Positions 51,036-59,108 of a stretch of 64,000 nt of DNA are shown piece after piece. The notes under the pieces were generated by a model. It had not been told where the DNA came from. It saw only the letters and a program-made list of their open reading frames with translations, and did no database searches. Both the position numbers and the translations under genes were made by a program. Within the stretch, counting starts at the first letter, position 1; each line of letters begins with the position of its first letter. Source of the DNA: Nocardioidaceae bacterium SCSIO 66511 (GTDB lineage Bacteria; Actinomycetota; Actinomycetes; Propionibacteriales; Nocardioidaceae); NCBI GenBank assembly GCA_023100825.1, contig CP095846.1, positions 2,046,001-2,110,000 on the forward strand, given 5' to 3'.

Positions 51036-51755
51036 TCATGCGTGTATCCCGCATTCGGTCTTCGAGCGCCCCGCCCAACGCCCGCTGCGGACTTCGGCGC
51101 CGGCCTCGACTCGCTGCGTGCACGGCCAGCATCCGATCGACGGGTAGCCGTCGTACTGCAGCGGATTGACGAGCACGCCGTTCTCCTGGATGTAGCGGTC
51201 GACGTCATCGGACGTCCAGCGGGCGAGCGGCGACACCTTCACTTTCTGCTTGCCGGCATCCCACCCGACGACGGGAGTGATGACTCGGTTGTGGGTCTCC
51301 TCACGGCGTAGCCCGGTCGCCCATGCCTCGTACGAGCCGAGCGCCTGCTGCAGCGGCTGCACCTTGCGGAGGAAGCAGCAGCGATCCGGACTGGACGCGA
51401 ACAGATCCTTGCCCTCACTGGCATCCTGCGCGGCGACGCTCTGCTCCGGCTCGACCGTGATCAGGTTGACCGGCATCGTCGCCGCCACCGCGTCACGCGT
51501 ACCGATCGTCTCGGCGAAGTGGTAGCCCGTGTCGAGAAACACGACGTCGATGCCGGGCGCGACCTTCGAGGCGATGTCGATCAGCACAGCGTCGGCCATC
51601 GACGACGTGACGCAGAATCGCTTGCCGAACGTCTCGACCGCCCACTGGACGATGATGGACGCGGGCGCGAGCTCCAGCTCGGCACCGGCGACCGTCGCGA
51701 TGTCGCGGAGCTCGTCCGCGCTGCGACGGTCGACGCCGATATCGGTGATCGTCAT
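51036..51755 (-). CDS. cysH: Adenylyl-sulfate reductase (CysH, iron-sulfur type)
   Basis: 239 residues. Reduces activated sulfate to sulfite with thioredoxin. The paired cysteines RCCFLRK and GCWPCTQRV are the four ligands of a [4Fe-4S] cluster, which marks APS reductases as opposed to PAPS reductases; the C-terminal KTECGIH carries the catalytic Cys. The pyrophosphatase-type loop is FCVTSSMADAVL. ATG 51755 overlaps the small CxxC protein stop (ATGA). Confidence 0.94.
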   Translation of the reverse strand: MTITDIGVDRRSADELRDIATVAGAELELAPASIIVQWAVETFGKRFCVTSSMADAVLIDIASKVAPGIDVVFLDTGYHFAETIGTRDAVAATMPVNLITVEPEQSVAAQDASEGKDLFASSPDRCCFLRKVQPLQQALGSYEAWATGLRREETHNRVITPVVGWDAGKQKVKVSPLARWTSDDVDRYIQENGVLVNPLQYDGYPSIGCWPCTQRVEAGAEVRSGRWAGRSKTECGIHA

Positions 51756-51922
51756 GCCGATGCACCTCCCTGTGTGTACGTACCGGAGAGCAGCCCCACG
51801 AAGCGCAGACCGAATGCCCGCATGCAGGAGCGGCACTCCCACTCGCCGTGCTTCTCACCGTGTGGGCGAAGGTCTTCGTCGCCGCAGTACGGGCAATGGA
51901 ACGGAACGGCGCGCCTGCTCAT
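51752..51922 (-). CDS. Small double-CxxC zinc-ribbon protein of the sulfur operon
   Basis: 56 residues: MSRRAVPFHCPYCGDEDLRP then WECRSCMRAFGLRF, i.e. two CxxC pairs 18 residues apart that should form one zinc ribbon or hold an iron-sulfur cluster. It is overlapped by 4 bases on both sides (sirA stop, cysH start), so its expression is locked to these enzymes. Small proteins in this place are common in actinobacterial sirA-cysH operons; a role in cluster delivery or electron transfer is inference. Confidence 0.82.
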   Translation of the reverse strand: MSRRAVPFHCPYCGDEDLRPHGEKHGEWECRSCMRAFGLRFVGLLSGTYTQGGASA

Positions 51923-53607
51923 CTCAGCACCGCCTCGTCGGCGCGCCCGACCCATTGGGCGAACAGCTCACCGTCTTCGCGCTCGGCGAGGTACGTACGC
52001 GTGAGCCGCTCGACGTAGTCGGCCAGGCCGTCGCCGGTGACCTTGTGCGCGCGCAGCTTGCGGCCGAATCCCGCTTCGAGTCCGAGTGCACCGCCGAGGT
52101 GCACCTGGAAGCCCTCGACCTGCTCGCCGTTCTCATTGACGACCAGCTGGCCCTTGAGGCCGATGTCGGCGGTCTGGATCCGCGCGCAGGAGTTCGGGCA
52201 GCCGTTGACGTTCACGCTGATCGGGGTGTCGAGCTCCGGTACGCGGCGCTCGAGTTCGTCGATCAGCTCGGCGGCACGGTCCTTGGTGTTGATGATCGCG
52301 AGCTTGCAGAACTCGATGCCCGTGCAGGCCATGGTGTTTCGGCGCCAGGCCGACGGCCGCGCGTACAGGCCGAGGTGCTCGAGCGCTCCGATGAGTGACT
52401 CGACGCGATCCTCTTCGATGTCGAGGATCAGCAGCTTCTGGTGCGCGGTCGTTCGTACGCGACCGCTGCCGTGCTGCTCCACGACGTCGGCGACCTTGGC
52501 CAGCAGCGAACCCGACACCCGGCCGACGGTCAGCGCGGCGCCGACGTAGTAACGGCCGTCCTGCTGCTTGTGCACCCCGACGTGGTCGCCCGGTGTGTGC
52601 GGTGCCGGCGCCTCCGGTCCGTCCGCGAGCGGGCGGCCGAGATACTCGGTCTCGAGTACGTCGCGGAAGCGCTGCACGCCCCAGTCGGCGAGTAGGAACT
52701 TCAACCGGGCACGCGTACGCAGCCGACGGTAGCCGTAGTCGCGGAAGATACCGGTGACGCCTGCCCACACCTCCGGGACGTCCTCGAGCGGAACCCAGAC
52801 ACCGAGCCGCTGGGCGAGCATCGGGTTGGTGGACAGGCCACCACCGACCCAGAGGTCGAAACCGGGTCCGTAGTCGGGGTGCTCGACGCCGACGAAGGCG
52901 ATGTCGTTGATCTGCGGCACCGTGTCGTGGCTCGGATGGCCGCTGATCGCGGTCTTGTACTTGCGCGGGAGGTTGGAGAACTCCTTGCTACCGATGTAGC
53001 GGCGTTCGATCTCCTCGACCGCCCACGTGCCGTCGATGATCTCGTCGGCGGCGATACCGGCGACGGGGCTGCCGAGGATGACGCGCGGGCAGTCACCGCA
53101 CGCCTCCTGCGTGGTCAGGCCGACCGCCTCCAGCTTGCTCCAGATGGTGGGGACGTCCTCGATGCGTACCCAGTGCAGCTGAATGTTCTGCCGGTCGGTC
53201 AGGTCGGCGGTGTCACGGCCGTACGTGGTCGACAGTTCGGCGATGGTACGGAGCTGGCCGAGATCGAGTTGGCCGCCGTCGATGCGTACGCGGAGCATGA
53301 AGTAGCTGTCCTCGAGCTCCTCGGGCTCCAGCGTCGCGGTCTTACCGCCGTCGATGCCGGGGCGGCGCTGGGTGTAGAGGCCCCACCAGCGGAAGCGTCC
53401 ACGCAGGTCGACGGGGTCGATCGACGCGAAGCCGCCGTGCGCGTAGATGTTCTCGATCCGGGCGCGGACGTTGAGTGCGTCGTCGTCCTTCTTGACCTGT
53501 TCGTTGGAGTTCAGCGGCTCGCGGTAACCGAGAGCCCACTGTCCGCTGCCTTTCTGGGCTTTGCGTGGCTTCGCGTTACGTACCGGAGCGTCGGTCGTCG
53601 TGGTCAT
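51919..53607 (-). CDS. sirA: Ferredoxin-dependent sulfite reductase (SirA/NirA type)
   Basis: 562 residues. Reduces sulfite to sulfide with six electrons from ferredoxin. Two ferredoxin-like half domains; the [4Fe-4S]/sirohaem Cys are in ACTGIEFCKLA and NVNGCPNSCARIQ. The Tyr of GLYTQRRPG and the Cys of EACGDCPR match the covalent Tyr-Cys pair of Mycobacterium NirA. DRQNIQLHWVRIEDV and basic sulfite-binding residues are also present. AAGGA 9 bases before ATG 53607. First structural gene of sirA-CxxC-cysH-chelatase, preceded by a leader peptide. Confidence 0.95.
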   Translation of the reverse strand: MTTTTDAPVRNAKPRKAQKGSGQWALGYREPLNSNEQVKKDDDALNVRARIENIYAHGGFASIDPVDLRGRFRWWGLYTQRRPGIDGGKTATLEPEELEDSYFMLRVRIDGGQLDLGQLRTIAELSTTYGRDTADLTDRQNIQLHWVRIEDVPTIWSKLEAVGLTTQEACGDCPRVILGSPVAGIAADEIIDGTWAVEEIERRYIGSKEFSNLPRKYKTAISGHPSHDTVPQINDIAFVGVEHPDYGPGFDLWVGGGLSTNPMLAQRLGVWVPLEDVPEVWAGVTGIFRDYGYRRLRTRARLKFLLADWGVQRFRDVLETEYLGRPLADGPEAPAPHTPGDHVGVHKQQDGRYYVGAALTVGRVSGSLLAKVADVVEQHGSGRVRTTAHQKLLILDIEEDRVESLIGALEHLGLYARPSAWRRNTMACTGIEFCKLAIINTKDRAAELIDELERRVPELDTPISVNVNGCPNSCARIQTADIGLKGQLVVNENGEQVEGFQVHLGGALGLEAGFGRKLRAHKVTGDGLADYVERLTRTYLAEREDGELFAQWVGRADEAVLR

Positions 53608-53697
53608 GGAGCGCGTCCTTCGAGCTGGTGGACACGCGGGGCTCGGGCGTCAGAGGTTCATTCGGCGCTGAACGAAGAGGCAGCCCGGCGACCGCGT

Positions 53698-53716
53698 GCC
53701 CGAGGGGAGTTCGGGC
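53698..53716 (-). promoter_or_regulatory. Possible attenuator hairpin after the sulfur-operon leader peptide
   Basis: GCCCGA/TCGGGC (6 bp, 7-base loop) begins 3 bases past the leader peptide stop at 53720, inside the footprint of a terminating ribosome. A second small stem GTTCA/TGAAC (53656-53673) lies nearer sirA. Mutually exclusive folding controlled by leader translation is plausible but the stems are short. Confidence 0.35.
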
Positions 53717-53719
53717 GGG

Positions 53720-53806
53720 TCAGACCGGGCGACACATCATGCTGCGCACACGACCGAGGTCGACGTGACGTCGAACCACCAGGTGTGTGGAAACCGCAGC
53801 GAGCAT
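53720..53806 (-). CDS. Short leader peptide of the sulfite reductase operon
   Basis: 28 codons from ATG 53806, or 19 from GTG 53779, ending at 53720, 112 bases before sirA. The peptide core is VVRRHVDLGRVRSMMCRPV. Actinobacteria carry short leader ORFs with the pattern R-R-H-V-D-L-x-R-V-x-S-x-x-C before sulfur-metabolism genes; this fits closely, including the near-terminal Cys. It is probably regulatory: a ribosome slowed at the Cys codon would alter folding of the downstream RNA. Shine-Dalgarno is weak, as expected for a leaderless or initiation-poor leader. Confidence 0.75.
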   Translation of the reverse strand: MLAAVSTHLVVRRHVDLGRVRSMMCRPV

Positions 53807-53848
53807 GGCAAGAAGTCTCGGCGACGGGAGCGCCACCTGACAAACACT

Positions 53849-53887
53849 GATCTTACTATTTGGACTTTGCGCCCGAATAGTAAGATC
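53849..53887. promoter_or_regulatory. 39-bp AT-rich inverted repeat, candidate operator
   Basis: Perfect 12-base arms GATCTTACTATT (53849-53860) and AATAGTAAGATC (53876-53887) with a 15-base spacer. Both arms contain TANNNT -10-like words (TACTAT, TAAGAT). It lies 43 bases upstream of the leader peptide start, where the sulfur-operon promoter is expected. Two sites about 2.5 helical turns apart suit a dimer pair or a tetrameric repressor. The rest of 53888-53976 shows nothing. Confidence 0.6.
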
Positions 53888-53976
53888 GTGTTCGATGGAG
53901 ACGTGGATCGTCGCAGGTCAGCGTCTTGCACAGGCTGAGCCGTGCGACGCCGATCACAGCCGTGGAGCGGCCCGTT

Positions 53977-54855
53977 TCAGTCCGCTTCGGTGAGGTGGGC
54001 GCGAAGTGCCGCGCTCAGTGGAGTGGGCTCACGGCCGATCAGATCGGCGAGGGCGGGGTTCACTGTTGCGAACTCCTTGGCCCGGCTGGCCATGAAGATG
54101 CCGATGAACTGTCGGGCGTACTCGGCGGGGACGCCGTTCTCGATCAGACGCTCCGAGAAGGTGTCGTCCGGTTCTGTCGTGCGCACGCACGGGCGTCCGG
54201 TGGCCCCGGTGGCGATCCGGGACACATCGTCGAAAGTGAATGCTTCCCCGGCCGTCAGTGGGGGAGTTGGGCCATTGAAGCGGCCCTCGTCGGCGAGGAT
54301 CGCGGCGGCGGCGTCGGCAAGATCGGCGTGTGTCGTCCAGCTCACCGGTCCATCGGCGGGAAGTGTGAGCTGCCCCGACACCCATGCCCGGTCGAAGAAC
54401 TGCAGCGCGCTATCGGTGTAGAAGCCGTTGCGCAGGGCGGTGAACGGTACGCCGCAGGTACGCAGGATCTCCTCGGTGGCGGCGTGGTCGCGGCACGCCT
54501 GGAAGTGTGATGCCGCGTCCGCGCCCATCTGGCTGGTGTAGAGGATCCGGCGAGCGCCTGCCGCGACGGCGGCGTCGATGGCGGCACGGTGCTGCTCGAC
54601 GCACTCGGTGCCGAGCTTGTCGACCGAGATGATGAGCACCTGGGTGGCGCCCTCGAAGGCGTGGGTCAGGCTCGCGGCGTCGGTGAAGTCGCCCCGGCGA
54701 ATGCGTATCCCACGGTCGACGAGCGCCTGAGCCTTCTGTGGCTCACGGACGCTGACGCCGATCTCGCTCGCCGGGATCAGGGTCTGAAGTCGTTCGACGA
54801 TTCGGCTTCCGAGTTTGCCGGTCGCTCCGGTCACGATGATCATTGAGTTCTCCAT
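53977..54855 (-). CDS. NmrA/QOR2-like NAD(P)H-binding oxidoreductase
   Basis: 292 residues. MIIVTGATGKLGSRIVERLQ at the N-terminus (Gly-rich loop), GDFTDAASLTHAFEG, ILYTSQMGADAASHFQACRD and VPFTALRNGFYTD are as in QOR2-type quinone reductases and NmrA-like redox sensors. Met5 (MIIV) is an alternative start. Divergent from a TetR-family gene, 72 bases apart, with operator-like dyads between them; that gene probably represses it. Confidence 0.88.
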   Translation of the reverse strand: MENSMIIVTGATGKLGSRIVERLQTLIPASEIGVSVREPQKAQALVDRGIRIRRGDFTDAASLTHAFEGATQVLIISVDKLGTECVEQHRAAIDAAVAAGARRILYTSQMGADAASHFQACRDHAATEEILRTCGVPFTALRNGFYTDSALQFFDRAWVSGQLTLPADGPVSWTTHADLADAAAAILADEGRFNGPTPPLTAGEAFTFDDVSRIATGATGRPCVRTTEPDDTFSERLIENGVPAEYARQFIGIFMASRAKEFATVNPALADLIGREPTPLSAALRAHLTEAD

Positions 54856-54892
54856 TGTTCCAATGGAAACGAAAGATTGGTATCAGTGATAG
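54851..54892. promoter_or_regulatory. Operator-like dyads, one resembling the tet operator core
   Basis: TATCAGTGATAG (54881-54892), centred on one base, equals the core of the classical tetO2 site. A second perfect dyad TCCATTG-TTC-CAATGGA (54851-54867) covers the oxidoreductase start codon. The region also holds the AT-rich promoter sequence for both genes. Binding by the adjacent TetR-family regulator is the natural inference. Confidence 0.6.
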
Positions 54893-54927
54893 TAACACCG
54901 GAATCGCTCATGCAGTAGCATCGATTC

Positions 54928-55650
54928 ATGATCACCCCACCACGTACGGCACCCGCAGGGCGCGACGAGACCCGGCGGCGCGTGATCGACGCCGCGATCG
55001 ACCTGCTCGACCGCGACGGGCGCGATGCGGTCACCACCCGCGCTGTTGCCGATGCCGCCGGGGTGCAGGCCCCGGCCATCTATCGCCTGTTCGGTGACAA
55101 GGACGGTCTGCTCGACGCAGTGGCCGAGCACGGGTTCGCCACTTTCGTGGCCTCGAAGAACGTCGACCCGGACCCGGACGACCAGATTGCAGACCTGCGA
55201 GCGGGCTGGGACCTCGCAGTCGAGTTCGGTCTGTCGAACCCGGCGCTGTACACCCTGATGTACGCCGAGCCGAGGCGCGAGTCGCCGGCCACCAAGGCGG
55301 GCATGGAGATTCTGATGGGCCGAATCCGACGACTTGCCGTCGGCGGTTGGCTGCGTGTCGACGAACGGCTCGCGGCCCAGATCATCCATGCAACGGCGCG
55401 CGGTGCGGTACTCACCTGGCTGTCACTGCCCGAAGACAGCCGGGATCCTGCGCTCCTGGCAACGCTGCGCGAGGCGATGGTTGCGGCCATCACGACCGAG
55501 GATCCGGTCGTCGGCGAGGCGACTCCGTCTGCGGCCGCGCAGGCGTTTCGCGCCAGCCTGCCCGACCAGACGCCGCTCAGCGACGGTGAGCGGCGGTTGT
55601 TGACGGAATGGCTGGACCGACTGGCGGCCGACCCCAGCTCCACGCAGTGA
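54928..55650 (+). CDS. TetR/AcrR-family transcriptional regulator
   Basis: 240 residues. N-terminal HTH: RRRVIDAAIDLLDRDGRDAV, TTRAVADAAGVQAPAIYRLF, GDKDGLLDAV is the canonical TetR DNA-binding domain (about 17-65). The C-terminal ligand domain is helical with ALYTLMYAEPR and IIHATARGAVLTWLS. It likely represses the divergent oxidoreductase gene and itself from the dyads between them. Ligand unknown. Confidence 0.92.
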   Translation: MITPPRTAPAGRDETRRRVIDAAIDLLDRDGRDAVTTRAVADAAGVQAPAIYRLFGDKDGLLDAVAEHGFATFVASKNVDPDPDDQIADLRAGWDLAVEFGLSNPALYTLMYAEPRRESPATKAGMEILMGRIRRLAVGGWLRVDERLAAQIIHATARGAVLTWLSLPEDSRDPALLATLREAMVAAITTEDPVVGEATPSAAAQAFRASLPDQTPLSDGERRLLTEWLDRLAADPSSTQ

Positions 55651-55824
55651 CCAGGACGAAGGTGGACGATCCGTTCGCGCAGCGTCACGGTGAGATGCGA
55701 CGTCCCGTCGATAACAGCCGTGCGTCGAGCGTCGGTGGGGCTAGGGCGAAATTCGGATGCGCCGTCGCGTACGGCGACGTAGCGTTCACCACGTCGACCA
55801 GAACCGATAGAGGAGGTGGGGGAC

Positions 55825-55881
55825 ATGGCCGAGCTGAAGCGATCGAACCACGCACCTTCCCACCGCCGCCGTCGCGCCTGA
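55825..55881 (+). CDS. 18-residue highly basic micro-ORF upstream of rsgA
   Basis: ATG 55825 follows a strong Shine-Dalgarno (GAGGAGGTGGGGG, about 4 bases away) and runs 18 codons: MAELKRSNHAPSHRRRRA. It ends 29 bases before the rsgA start. The ribosome site is stronger than most in the window and no larger frame uses it. The composition resembles very small rRNA-binding proteins of actinobacterial ribosomes but I do not recognise this sequence. It could also be a leader ORF for rsgA. Confidence 0.5.
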   Translation: MAELKRSNHAPSHRRRRA

Positions 55882-55910
55882 CGCCACGCGGACTCACAGA
55901 AAGCCTCTCG

Positions 55911-56987
55911 ATGCACGATTCAGTCGATTCTGCGTACCCTCATGCCCTCATCCACCTTGGTTGGGACGACCGCTGGGCCGCCATGCTCGGTGAGACTTCG
56001 CTGCGGCCGGCCCGCATCACTCGGGTCGACCGCGGGCTCTACGGCGTACACGCGGCTGACGGCCCAGGACGGCACGGGCTCGGCCCGAACCTGCTCGAAG
56101 CGACAGCCCACGACCCGGTCGACGGGCCCTGCGTCGGTGACTGGGTCACCTTGCGGGACTGGTCCGACGATCGCGTCACCATCGACGCCGTGCTGCCCCG
56201 GCGCACCGTATTGGTACGCGCCCAGGTCGGCGGCACCTCCCGAGACCAGGCCCTTGCCGCGAACGTGACGACGACCGCGGTGGTCGCGGGTCTGGACCAG
56301 CAGCCGTCGATGACCAAGCTGGAGCGCCTCGTCGCACTGGCTTGGGAGAGCGGCGCGGCTCCGGTTGTCGTACTCACGAAGGCCGATCTCGCGCCCGATG
56401 CGGACGACGTCGCTGCCGATCTGATGGCCGTCGCGCCCGGTGTCGAGGTGATCTGCGCGAGCGTCGTCGACGGTCGCGGCCTCGACCGAGTACGCGAGCT
56501 GGCGGCCGAGGGCACGGTCGCTCTCGTCGGCTCGTCGGGTGCCGGGAAGTCGACGCTCATCAACGCGCTCGTGGGTGCCGAGATGCTCGACACCCGCACG
56601 ATTCGCTCCGACGGTCGCGGCCGGCACACCTCCGTACGGCGCGAGCTCGTGGTGCTGCCGTCCGGCGGGTGCCTGATCGATACGCCGGGGGTACGCGGCG
56701 TCGGCCTGTCCGATAGCGGACACGGCCTTGCGGCGGCGTTCACCGACGTCGAGGACTTGATCGCACAGTGCCGATTCGCCGACTGCGGCCATGACACCGA
56801 GCCGGACTGCGCGATCCGGGCGGCGCTCGACGACGGGACGCTCGACGTACGCCGCTACGAGAGCTGGCAGAAGCTGCAGCGAGAGGTGGCGTGGATGGCG
56901 CGGCGCAAGGACGCCCGACTCCGTGCTGAGGAGCTCAAGCGCTGGAAGCAGCGTACGAAGAACAACCGATCGGCTCGCCGGGACTGA
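55911..56987 (+). CDS. rsgA: Ribosome small subunit-dependent GTPase RsgA
   Basis: 358 residues. Matures the 30S subunit by GTP hydrolysis. N-terminal OB fold (GDWVTLRDWSDDRVTIDAV), circularly permuted GTPase with motifs in the order G4 (VVLTKADL), G1 (VGSSGAGKSTLINAL) and G3 (LIDTPGVRGV), and a C-terminal zinc knuckle CRFADCGHDTEPDCAI. ATG 55911 is chosen because the fold begins there; the frame is open further upstream without family sequence. Bases 55651-55824 hold no gene that I can see. Confidence 0.95.
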   Translation: MHDSVDSAYPHALIHLGWDDRWAAMLGETSLRPARITRVDRGLYGVHAADGPGRHGLGPNLLEATAHDPVDGPCVGDWVTLRDWSDDRVTIDAVLPRRTVLVRAQVGGTSRDQALAANVTTTAVVAGLDQQPSMTKLERLVALAWESGAAPVVVLTKADLAPDADDVAADLMAVAPGVEVICASVVDGRGLDRVRELAAEGTVALVGSSGAGKSTLINALVGAEMLDTRTIRSDGRGRHTSVRRELVVLPSGGCLIDTPGVRGVGLSDSGHGLAAAFTDVEDLIAQCRFADCGHDTEPDCAIRAALDDGTLDVRRYESWQKLQREVAWMARRKDARLRAEELKRWKQRTKNNRSARRD

Positions 56988-56991
56988 CGCT

Positions 56992-58401
56992 CTATGCGTC
57001 CTGGATGCGTGCCCATCCGTGGTCCTGCTCCACCTCGTACGCGAGCTCGAGCAGCGTGCGCTCGTCGCCGTGTGCCGCGGAGAACTGCACGCCGATGGGC
57101 AGGCCGGCATCGGACATCGCCATCGGAAGTGACACCGCGGGGCCGCCGGTCGCGTTGTTCAGCGGCGTGAACGCGACGTAGCGCAGCAGTCGATCGAAGA
57201 GTTGCTCGAAGGGCTGCGCCGGCGACAGGTGGCCGAGCTGCGGTGTCGTATGTGCCAGAGTCGGCGACAGCACCACGTCGTAGTCGGCGAAGATCTGGGC
57301 GTACGCGTGCTCGGACTTGCGCAGCCGGTAGATGACTCCGGGCGTACGAAGCAGATGCCGGCGGAACTCCGCAGTCAGCCCGCGGGTGAGGTTGTCGGTA
57401 CGTTTCGCATCGAAGTCGCGGCCGAGCGTGCGCCGCCCGGTCGCGCTGATCGCCGCAGCGAGCACGCCCCAGTAGTGCGCGAAGTCGTCGGCGAACTGCC
57501 GCTCGACCGGCATCGGCATCTCGACGACGTCATGGCCTGACGAGGTCAGTCGGCTCGCTGCTGCGGCAACGGCCCATCGGGTCTCGTCGTCGGTCGCGTG
57601 CCCGGTCACGGACTCGGTCAGGACCCCGACCCGCAGTCGGCGCGAGGACGGGCCGACGACCAGGCCGATACGCGGGAACCGCGGGTTCGCGTACACCTTT
57701 TCGGCGCCGGCGAGGAAGTGTGCGGTGTCTCGGACGCTGCGGCTGACGATGCCCTCGCTCACGATCTTCACCGGTGCGCCGGCCGAGAACGCCTCCGAGC
57801 GCGTACGCCCTCGGGTCGGTTTGAGGCCGACGAGCCCGCAGGCCGCGGCGGGGATCCGGATGGACCCGCCGCCGTCGTTCGCATGCGCGATGGGCAGCGC
57901 GCCCGAAGCGACCAGCGCCGCAGACCCGCCGGATGAGGCGCCGGGGGAGTAGGCGGTGTTCCACGGGTTGCGCGTCGGCGGAGCATCGGCGAACTCGGTC
58001 GATGCGTTGAACCCGAACTCGGGTAGCCGACTCTTGCCGACACCGATCAGGCCCTGCGCGAGCAACTGGCGTACGAAGTCTCCGTCGTCGGCTGCCGGCT
58101 GTGGCGTGAACGCGGACGACCCCTGCCCGGTCGGGAGCCCGGCGCGGTCGGAGTTGTCCTTGATGATCGTGGGTACGCCCGCGAACGGTCCGGTGTGCTG
58201 GTCGACGGCCGATTTGCGGGCTCGATCGAAGTCGGAGACGACGACGGCGTTCAGCTCCGGCTCGACCTTCTCGATGCGTGCGATGGCGGCCTCGATGGCC
58301 TCCAGCGAGCTGATCTGGCCGTCGCGGATCCGGGCTGCGACTCCTACTGCGTCATCATCGCCGAGCGCATCGTCGCTGAATGCGTGCACATGGGTCGCCA
58401 T
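56992..58401 (-). CDS. Amidase signature family enzyme
   Basis: 469 residues. Ser-cisSer-Lys hydrolase: catalytic Lys in VPTIIKDNSDRAGLPT (about 83), Gly/Ser-rich core NTAYSPGASSGGSAALVASG with the cis-Ser, and nucleophile Ser in NDGGGSIRIPAAACGLVGLKPT. Hydrolyses a carboxamide; members range from nylon-oligomer hydrolases to peptide amidases, so the substrate is not assignable. It is convergent with rsgA, 4 bases apart. Confidence 0.92.
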   Translation of the reverse strand: MATHVHAFSDDALGDDDAVGVAARIRDGQISSLEAIEAAIARIEKVEPELNAVVVSDFDRARKSAVDQHTGPFAGVPTIIKDNSDRAGLPTGQGSSAFTPQPAADDGDFVRQLLAQGLIGVGKSRLPEFGFNASTEFADAPPTRNPWNTAYSPGASSGGSAALVASGALPIAHANDGGGSIRIPAAACGLVGLKPTRGRTRSEAFSAGAPVKIVSEGIVSRSVRDTAHFLAGAEKVYANPRFPRIGLVVGPSSRRLRVGVLTESVTGHATDDETRWAVAAAASRLTSSGHDVVEMPMPVERQFADDFAHYWGVLAAAISATGRRTLGRDFDAKRTDNLTRGLTAEFRRHLLRTPGVIYRLRKSEHAYAQIFADYDVVLSPTLAHTTPQLGHLSPAQPFEQLFDRLLRYVAFTPLNNATGGPAVSLPMAMSDAGLPIGVQFSAAHGDERTLLELAYEVEQDHGWARIQDA

Positions 58402-58491
58402 CGGCTGCCTCTCGCCTCGTCATCGGGTACAGCCCGCAGCGTACCAATCGGTAACTTCTGTCGTCGTCCCTGAAGCGCTGGCAACGACGGG

Positions 58492-58824
58492 TCACAGCGA
58501 CGGTCGTACCAGCCCGTCGGCGACCGACGCCGCCGCGTTCAGATGCTCCGCGAGCCGGCGCGACTCGTCGGCGGTCAGTTCGCCGCTGCGATCTTCGAGC
58601 GAGATCCACACCGCGGGCAGCATCGTGCCGTCGTCGAACTCCGACGCACCGGCTTCGACGCGTACGGCGCCGGTGCCGTCTCGTGGCACCGACGGCCAGG
58701 TGGCGGCGAGGTGTTCGCGTACGTACCCCGAGTCGACGGCCGACCACCGATGTTCGGGTGTGTCTTGGCGAATGCAGAACTGCGGGCACGGCGTGTTGTC
58801 GGGCGCGGCCTGGCCGTCGTTCAT
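58492..58824 (-). CDS. Small hypothetical protein (DUF6907-like)
   Basis: 110 residues from ATG 58824 (AGAGGA upstream). N-terminal Cys/His cluster CPQFCIRQDTPEHRW could bind zinc. The middle predicts strands (AVRVEAGASEFDD, LPAVWISLED) and the end is a helix (TADESRRLAEHLNAAA). The pattern resembles DUF6907 proteins of actinobacteria; I am not certain. The longer in-frame ORF reaching into the tRNA is not used. Confidence 0.6.
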   Translation of the reverse strand: MNDGQAAPDNTPCPQFCIRQDTPEHRWSAVDSGYVREHLAATWPSVPRDGTGAVRVEAGASEFDDGTMLPAVWISLEDRSGELTADESRRLAEHLNAAASVADGLVRPSL

Positions 58825-59010
58825 CGATTCCTCTCGCAGGTGGCGCCAATTGCGGTGAGTCGCGAATCCGCCGGGCTCAGAGACTCGGCCGGGTTCGCAT
58901 TCAGCAGTATGGCGCTCGGGCGCGTACCTTGCCCGACGACGCGCGGTAGTCGATCGAACCGATCGGGTGACGGAGAGCGACGAGGATGAAGTGACCTCAG
59001 AAGTTGTTGC

Positions 59011-59085
59011 TGGTGGGCGATACAAGAATTGAACTTGTGACCTCTTCCGTGTCAAGGAAGCGCGCTACCACTGCGCCAATCGCCC
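59011..59085 (-). tRNA. tRNA-Val (GAC)
   Basis: Cloverleaf on the minus strand: acceptor GGGCGAT pairs with ATCGCCC, anticodon loop TTGACAC gives GAC, T-arm GTTCAATTC, discriminator A and an encoded CCA (59011-59013). First in a Gly-Cys-Val cluster read right to left. Confidence 0.96.
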
Positions 59086-59108
59086 GTGCCCCGGTCGTAC
59101 CGGGATCG

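Noticed and set aside
53737-53931. 64-residue ORF upstream of sirA on the minus strand
   Set aside because: It overlaps the better-supported RRHVDL leader in another frame and runs through the 39-bp inverted repeat.
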